DNA of 64,000 bases. It comes from Tuctoria greenei (Eukaryota; Streptophyta; Magnoliopsida; Poales; Poaceae). Shown here piece by piece: positions 59,561 through 64,000 of the stretch. Positions within the stretch are counted from its first letter, which is position 1; each line of letters starts with the position of its first letter. The notes beneath the pieces were generated by a model, which searched no databases, was not told where the DNA came from, and saw nothing but the letters and a program-made list of their open reading frames with translations. Location of the stretch: the NCBI GenBank assembly GCA_036927565.1, contig JAYESD010000001.1, forward strand, positions 249,951,097-250,015,096, read 5' to 3'. A program made the position numbers and the translations under genes.

Positions 59561-60792
59561 TGTTGACGTTTCTTATGTCACAGATAAAAATTCGCAAGCG
59601 CACGGAAACTGTCGTGTAGCACTCCCCCTTAAGAGAGTATTCCCAAAGGTATCAAATCCAAGGAACATATGTGCTAGTCTTACGAACTAATCCACCCAAG
59701 GACACAAAGTTGTTTGGTAGGCAAGGAAGAGAGAGGAATTCAAAGTATTGATTCTAATTCAAAGGAATTTATAGTAGTTGCATGCTATGAGCATGGGTTT
59801 ACCCCTAGCAACAATAGGACGACTCCCGCCAAGATCCTATGGCCTAGCCGAACGTGGAGGATTACTAAGGACAGATAGGGTTGTCACCACCTACTCCCTA
59901 CCTCCTCAATCCGTGGGTCTATGAGATATTCACTGGTGATTTCTAACCTAAGAACCATGCTTACATTCTAAATCAAAACTCTAGTTGTTTCAAACACAAA
60001 GCTACATGTAGAGCCTATAATAAATTAAAGCAATGAACCCATAAGTAACTACTTGCGTAAACTACTATGAATTGAGAATCAAACTTGAATTGAATTCACA
60101 AAGGGTCTACTTGATTTGAGTACACCTTTGTAGAGATACAAGTGTAGAAGAGGGACTTGACAAGCCCAAGCCTCTTCTCCTAAACTCTCACCACACTCTC
60201 CTTCTACTTGGCAGCCTCTAGGACTACTCTAAACCTTATGAGAGGTATTCTATTCTCAACTTTTGGTGTGTGTGTGTGTGAAGTATGCTGTGCGGTGCTA
60301 TTTATACAGGGGATAAGGGTCAGTTCCCTCCACCAAATGCGCTCGAATCAGTCTTCATTGTGATCAGGGCACCACAGAGAGTCGACATGTAGAAGGTGAC
60401 CGAGTTTGGCGCCAGAAAGGGTTCAACTGAACCCCCTAGTCGACCGAACAGAAAGTTGGACCAATTCCAGTGTGCTTCCTCAAGGTGACTACCAGGTGGG
60501 TCCCATTGACTGATATGTGTACTACACCATTGGATGGCCTCGGATACTTCTATTTGTGGGCCATTTGATCCATGTGATGATATGAGACGTCGTCTGATTC
60601 GTCAAAATCCAATTTTATGGATTACTCTCTGCATGTCTTGGTATTTTGGGTCTAAATTCACCTGCATACAAATAAACACCAACACTTGTGGAATTGGATA
60701 GTTTTTAACCCTACCACTACATTGTGTTTATCTTTTGTATATATTATGAGGTGAATTGACGGTCTAAATATGGCACTTAAGGACCGTCAACA
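59561..60792 (-). repeat. 3' LTR of element H
   Basis: 1232 bp. The ends are inverted copies, TGTTGACG and CGTCAACA. TATA box TGTATAAATAG on the minus strand near 60298-60310. A short TG microsatellite lies at about 60266-60281. Confidence 0.75.
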
Positions 60793-60809
60793 AACTCCCC
60801 CACACTTAG
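60793..60809 (-). promoter_or_regulatory. Polypurine tract of element H
   Basis: On the minus strand TAAGTGTGGGGGAGTT lies directly before the LTR start TGTTGACG. Confidence 0.75.
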
Positions 60810-62410
60810 TCCTTTGCTCGTCCCCGAGTGAAGGCAAGAAAAAAGGACTAAGGTGATGTCATAAATTTGTTATAAGTTAGAAAAAGAGAATACTAGATAT
60901 TTCAACTCATACCTTGATTCATGAATTCCCTTTGTGGAATGTGGCTACCACATCAATCTTGGGTGTTTGAATAGTGGAATGGTTGGAATGTAGTTCTCTT
61001 GGATCTTCCCCTGCCGAAATGATCTGACGATTTGCTATATTAAGAAAGTCAAAGAAACAATTGACCTTATCTCTCATTTGGATTCTCTGAAGTCTCTCAA
61101 AGTGTTTTCATCCTCACCTTGGCATTTTGTGCCAATTTTTCCCTATACTAAATATGGCTATATCTTGAGCTTAGTAGGGATAAATGTGGCACACATTGCA
61201 ATTCATATATTACCAAGTCAAAAACTTGATCCTATGAGAGACTTATGCAACACACAAATTGACAAAGAAAATTATTGTGCACATGAATGGAATAGATATT
61301 TGTGTACTCCATGATTTTCTCTCTTTATGGATGAAACATGGCTACTTTCTTTCTCTTTTTTTTGCATACTTCCTCTTTTGAAGAGTACATGCTTTTTTTC
61401 GTAGCCATGTGTTCTACTCCTTTTTATTTTTCTAGAGAGATTTTGATGATCAAAATGTATGGAGTTTCTTTATTGGATGGATGAATGGTGGATGCAAATT
61501 ATCAATATGAGAATTTTTTCATGAATAAGTTGCACAAGAATTTCTAAGTCAAAAAGTTCATGCATGTCACTAAATTGGGTCACGAGTTTGACAAAGTTCA
61601 ATGAAAAACAAAGTGGCATATGCATGTGGTTTTTAGGAATTTGTATCATATGGCTGTGGTGGGTATTTAAATTTCCAATGAGAGAATTAGGCAAAGTTCA
61701 GGACTCCAAATTGTGCAAACATCAAAATCAATTTCAAGCAAAGAGATATCTTCTCGAATAACTCATTTACCATATCACGCTAGTCAAATACTTAGATGAC
61801 GTGTTTTTCCTACTTTTGCTTGTGGGAATCATAAGCAAGGCAATAAATCGAAATATAAAGTATTCAAATTTTCAGTTAAAGCAAATTTTGACTACCAAAT
61901 TTTACATTTTTAAATTGTTGAGTTGAATTGCTTTCAAATATTCAGTATAAAAAATGAACTCAAACAGTAATGTAGCATGTATATTCAGGGGTAGAAGATC
62001 CAAACCGAATTTGTGGAGCAAAACGGAGCCGTGTAGGGCCCACAACAGGTCGGCCGACTAGGGGGTTCGACCGACCCCCTTCTGGCCTCTCTGTTGCTCT
62101 GTTTTGACGTGTCGAGTCGTATGTTTGGTTGCGATGTGTTTCAAGATGCAACGCTATTTTTGCACGTCAGGATTTTGCGAATTTGGGGTGCCTCCCCCAA
62201 ACTTGTTCCCTGAATTCTTTATTCAACACAACTAAACTAAAGGGGGGACTTTAAAGGGTTAGATGAACCAGGAAGTTCACTTTATTGAACTCAAAATATG
62301 GGGACGCCTACATTATTCAATCTAAATTTAATGAAATAAAAATTTGGAATAAAACTAAACTAAGCTAGTAAGCATCCTATGCAATCGAGACATCTAAACT
62401 ATGGAGCGTT
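60810..62410 (-). other. 3' non-coding region of element H
   Basis: 1.6 kb of AT-rich DNA without a supported gene. GGTCGGCCGACTAG...TTCGACCGACC near 62049-62078 is a palindromic GC-rich island in it. Confidence 0.5.
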
Positions 62411-63235
62411 TTAGATGTCGGTCTTCTTGACGGCATTGCATACGTGACGTAGCTTGGCGCCCATGCCACAACGAACACCATCAATCTCCTCCTTGAAGGA
62501 TAAGAGCTCATCCTTCAGTTCTGCCCTCTCAATGCACTCTTCAGCCACTAAGTCCGATAGCTTCTTGTTCTCTAAACTGAGAGAAGCTAACTCCTTAGAA
62601 AGCCATGCAACTTTAGGGTCACGAGGAGATTTCCCGTCGCTGTCCTCAAATTGGCCAGGTGGCCCTTTGATGATAGGTGGCGAGAGGTGACGCCTAATCT
62701 TGGAGGGTGATGAGCCAGTCGATTCCTCCATCGCCACATTATACATTTGCTTGAAAAATCCTTTTGCATAGCCTCCTTCAGGCTTGCGCACCCCATGGAT
62801 AATGAGGCGGTCTCCCACACGCTCAGGCGAGGTACACGTAGGTGACTTGTAGTGGTGGCTCACTACATCACCGTCCTTGGTCTTCAGAGTGTACATGAAT
62901 TCCTCGCCAGGCTGCAGCTTTGGGAGAGACTCGTCTTTTTCAAGAAAAAGATGGGTTTTGATTGACTTAAGGCCAGCCGTAGTCGGACGACGTGCAGGTG
63001 TCGTTGATTTTATGGGCGTCCTCAGAGGGGAGAGTGATCATTCAGCACCACGAGGCGTTGTGCTACGCCCACGCGGAGTCGTTGTTGGTGGTGGGATCAT
63101 GGAGAGAGGTACAACATCCAATGCCATGACGGACTCCAAAGCGAGGGTGGACTTGTCATTGGCCGGCATGATGTCTCCACTCAAGTTGAAGGTTGAGCTA
63201 GAGGAGGCATGAGGCACAATTTTCTTGTCGGCCAT
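62411..63235 (-). pseudogene. Accessory ORF of element H (env position), one nonsense codon
   Basis: 275 codons from MADKKIVPHASSS (an in-frame ATG 24 codons upstream at 63307 is also possible) to ...VCNAVKKTDI, with one TGA at 63038-63040. Ser/Thr/Pro-rich N-terminus, a central region (GEEFMYTLKTKDGDVVSHHY, RVGDRLIIHGVRKPEGG, GFFKQMYNVAME) and a C-terminal coiled coil (LSKELASLSLENKKLSDL, ELKDELLSFKEEIDG). It sits between integrase and the 3' LTR, where Athila elements carry their env-like or accessory gene. I see no transmembrane segment or signal peptide and do not recognise the family. Confidence 0.6.
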
Positions 63236-63239
63236 GACT

Positions 63240-63589
63240 TGGATGGGTGGGACAGGAGATGGTTTTTTTTCTGGATGGTGCAAGTTTCTCCTCTCTGTTC
63301 CCATCAATAAATAAGAGGGTAAAGTACGATAGTACCGAGAGTCTTGTTGTGATACATCGGGAGAGTCCGCACGAAAAAACAGAAAGCTGACGGCGCAAGG
63401 GGGTGGTCGGCCGAACCTATGGTTTGGCCGAACCCTTCCTAGCTCCGTTCAGGCTACGTTTTCGTGGGTTGGATTAATGGGCCCCATGGATGAATAATGG
63501 GATGGGCCCATTAATTGGACACAGAGAATTTAGACATAATTTAAAGAAACTGCGTGAAAATTAATAAGATTTATAACATCAATTTTGTT
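63240..63589 (-). other. Integrase-to-accessory-ORF spacer of element H
   Basis: No gene. A second palindromic island, GGTCGGCCGAACC...GGTTTGGCCGAACCC, lies at 63415-63437. Confidence 0.45.
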
Positions 63590-64000
63590 TTCCACCTCCT
63601 CCTCCTGGGATTCAAGAAATAGATGCCCATTGACTTTAAATAGCTAATCATCATCACCTTGAGGTGTGATCGCTCGATGGGATGAGGTTTCTATCACAGT
63701 GAAGGGTCCTTCCCATTTACTTCTAAGCTTCCCATGTCCAAAAAGTTTAACCCTAGAGTTGAAGAGTAGAACTTTATCTCTAGGTCTGAACTCTTTAGGC
63801 GTTATCCTCTTATCGTGCTATCTTTTGGTTCTTTCCTTCTAAATTTTGGCACTATGGTACACCTTATCTCTCCACTCTTCCAACTCGGAAAGTTGCTTCA
63901 ATTGGTGTTTTCCTGCTTCATGAAGGTCCATGTTCCACCGCTTGATGGCCCAATAGGCTCTATGTTCCAACTCTACAGGAAGATCATAAGTCTTCCCATA
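63590..64000 (-). pseudogene. Integrase C-terminal region of element H
   Basis: Reads from the right edge: YGKTYDLPVELEHRAYWA, LKQLSELEEWRDKVYHSAKI, HDKRITPKEFRPRDKVLLF, GKLRSKWEGPFTVIETSS, then NGHLFLES. The order LEHRAYWA, KVLLFNSR, KLRSKWEGPF is that of Athila-lineage integrases just before the pol end. In-frame TAG codons after HSAKI and ERTKR and a TAG near 63640 mark it as defective. The catalytic core is off the window. Confidence 0.75.

Larger units (their letters stand above)
59561..64000 (-). mobile_element. Element H: Athila-like gypsy element, 3' part
   Basis: Minus strand. Right to left: integrase C-terminus (to about 63590), spacer, accessory ORF (63235-62411), long spacer, polypurine tract, 3' LTR (60792-59561). 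The integrase end KEFRPRDKVLLFNSRVKLF is of the Athila type. The 5' part lies beyond the right edge. Confidence 0.75.

Overview
This is plant nuclear DNA, most likely from a grass and from gene-poor heterochromatin. No intact host gene, tRNA, rRNA or CRISPR array is visible. Almost the whole window is nested retrotransposons of kinds typical of grasses: Ty3/gypsy Tekay-type chromoviruses, Tat/Retand-type and Athila-type elements, a Ty1/copia Sirevirus, and an RTE-type LINE. Family names rest on recognising protein motifs by eye. The species cannot be told from this sequence.

Layout. 1-5124: right end of Tat/Retand-like element A, inserted into a minus-strand RTE-type LINE (5125 to about 7345). 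About 7346-9602: oldest visible host DNA, with a fold-back repeat, a Tourist-like MITE and a CT-rich stretch. 9603-34078: one old minus-strand Sirevirus (S), split by two insertions: F (13450-18005, a short gypsy element with a gag-like ORF and no pol) and E (20698-32990, a decayed Tekay-type element; target duplication GTGGG). 34079 onward: minus-strand Tat-like element D, inserted into the Sirevirus integrase gene. D is itself split by Tekay-type element B (35238-58695, duplication GCTGA) and by an Athila-like minus-strand element H (59561 to the right edge). The 3' LTR of B is split by Tat/Retand-like element C (45126-58097, duplication GGTGA). The relative order is therefore S before F, E and D; D before B and H; B before C.

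How the parts work. B and E each have gag, protease, reverse transcriptase/RNase H, integrase and a chromodomain. C has gag-protease-RT-RNase H, a second RNase H and integrase, followed by an antisense gene (aORF). That aORF occurs in three copies (A, C, D). In A and C it carries a 77-78 bp intron at the same site. Nearly all pol genes are broken, mostly by stop codons that a single C-to-T or G-to-A change would explain. The Sirevirus keeps a broken env-like gene next to its 3' LTR.

Most unusual items: the spliced antisense gene; the 320-codon leader ORF of E with its LTR pair that match only in their first 1.5 kb; the near-identical LTRs and intact gag/pol-tail fusion ORF of F, with two covarying hairpins ahead of PPT-like tracts; and palindromic CGGACTAGTCCG clusters shared by a copia and a gypsy family.
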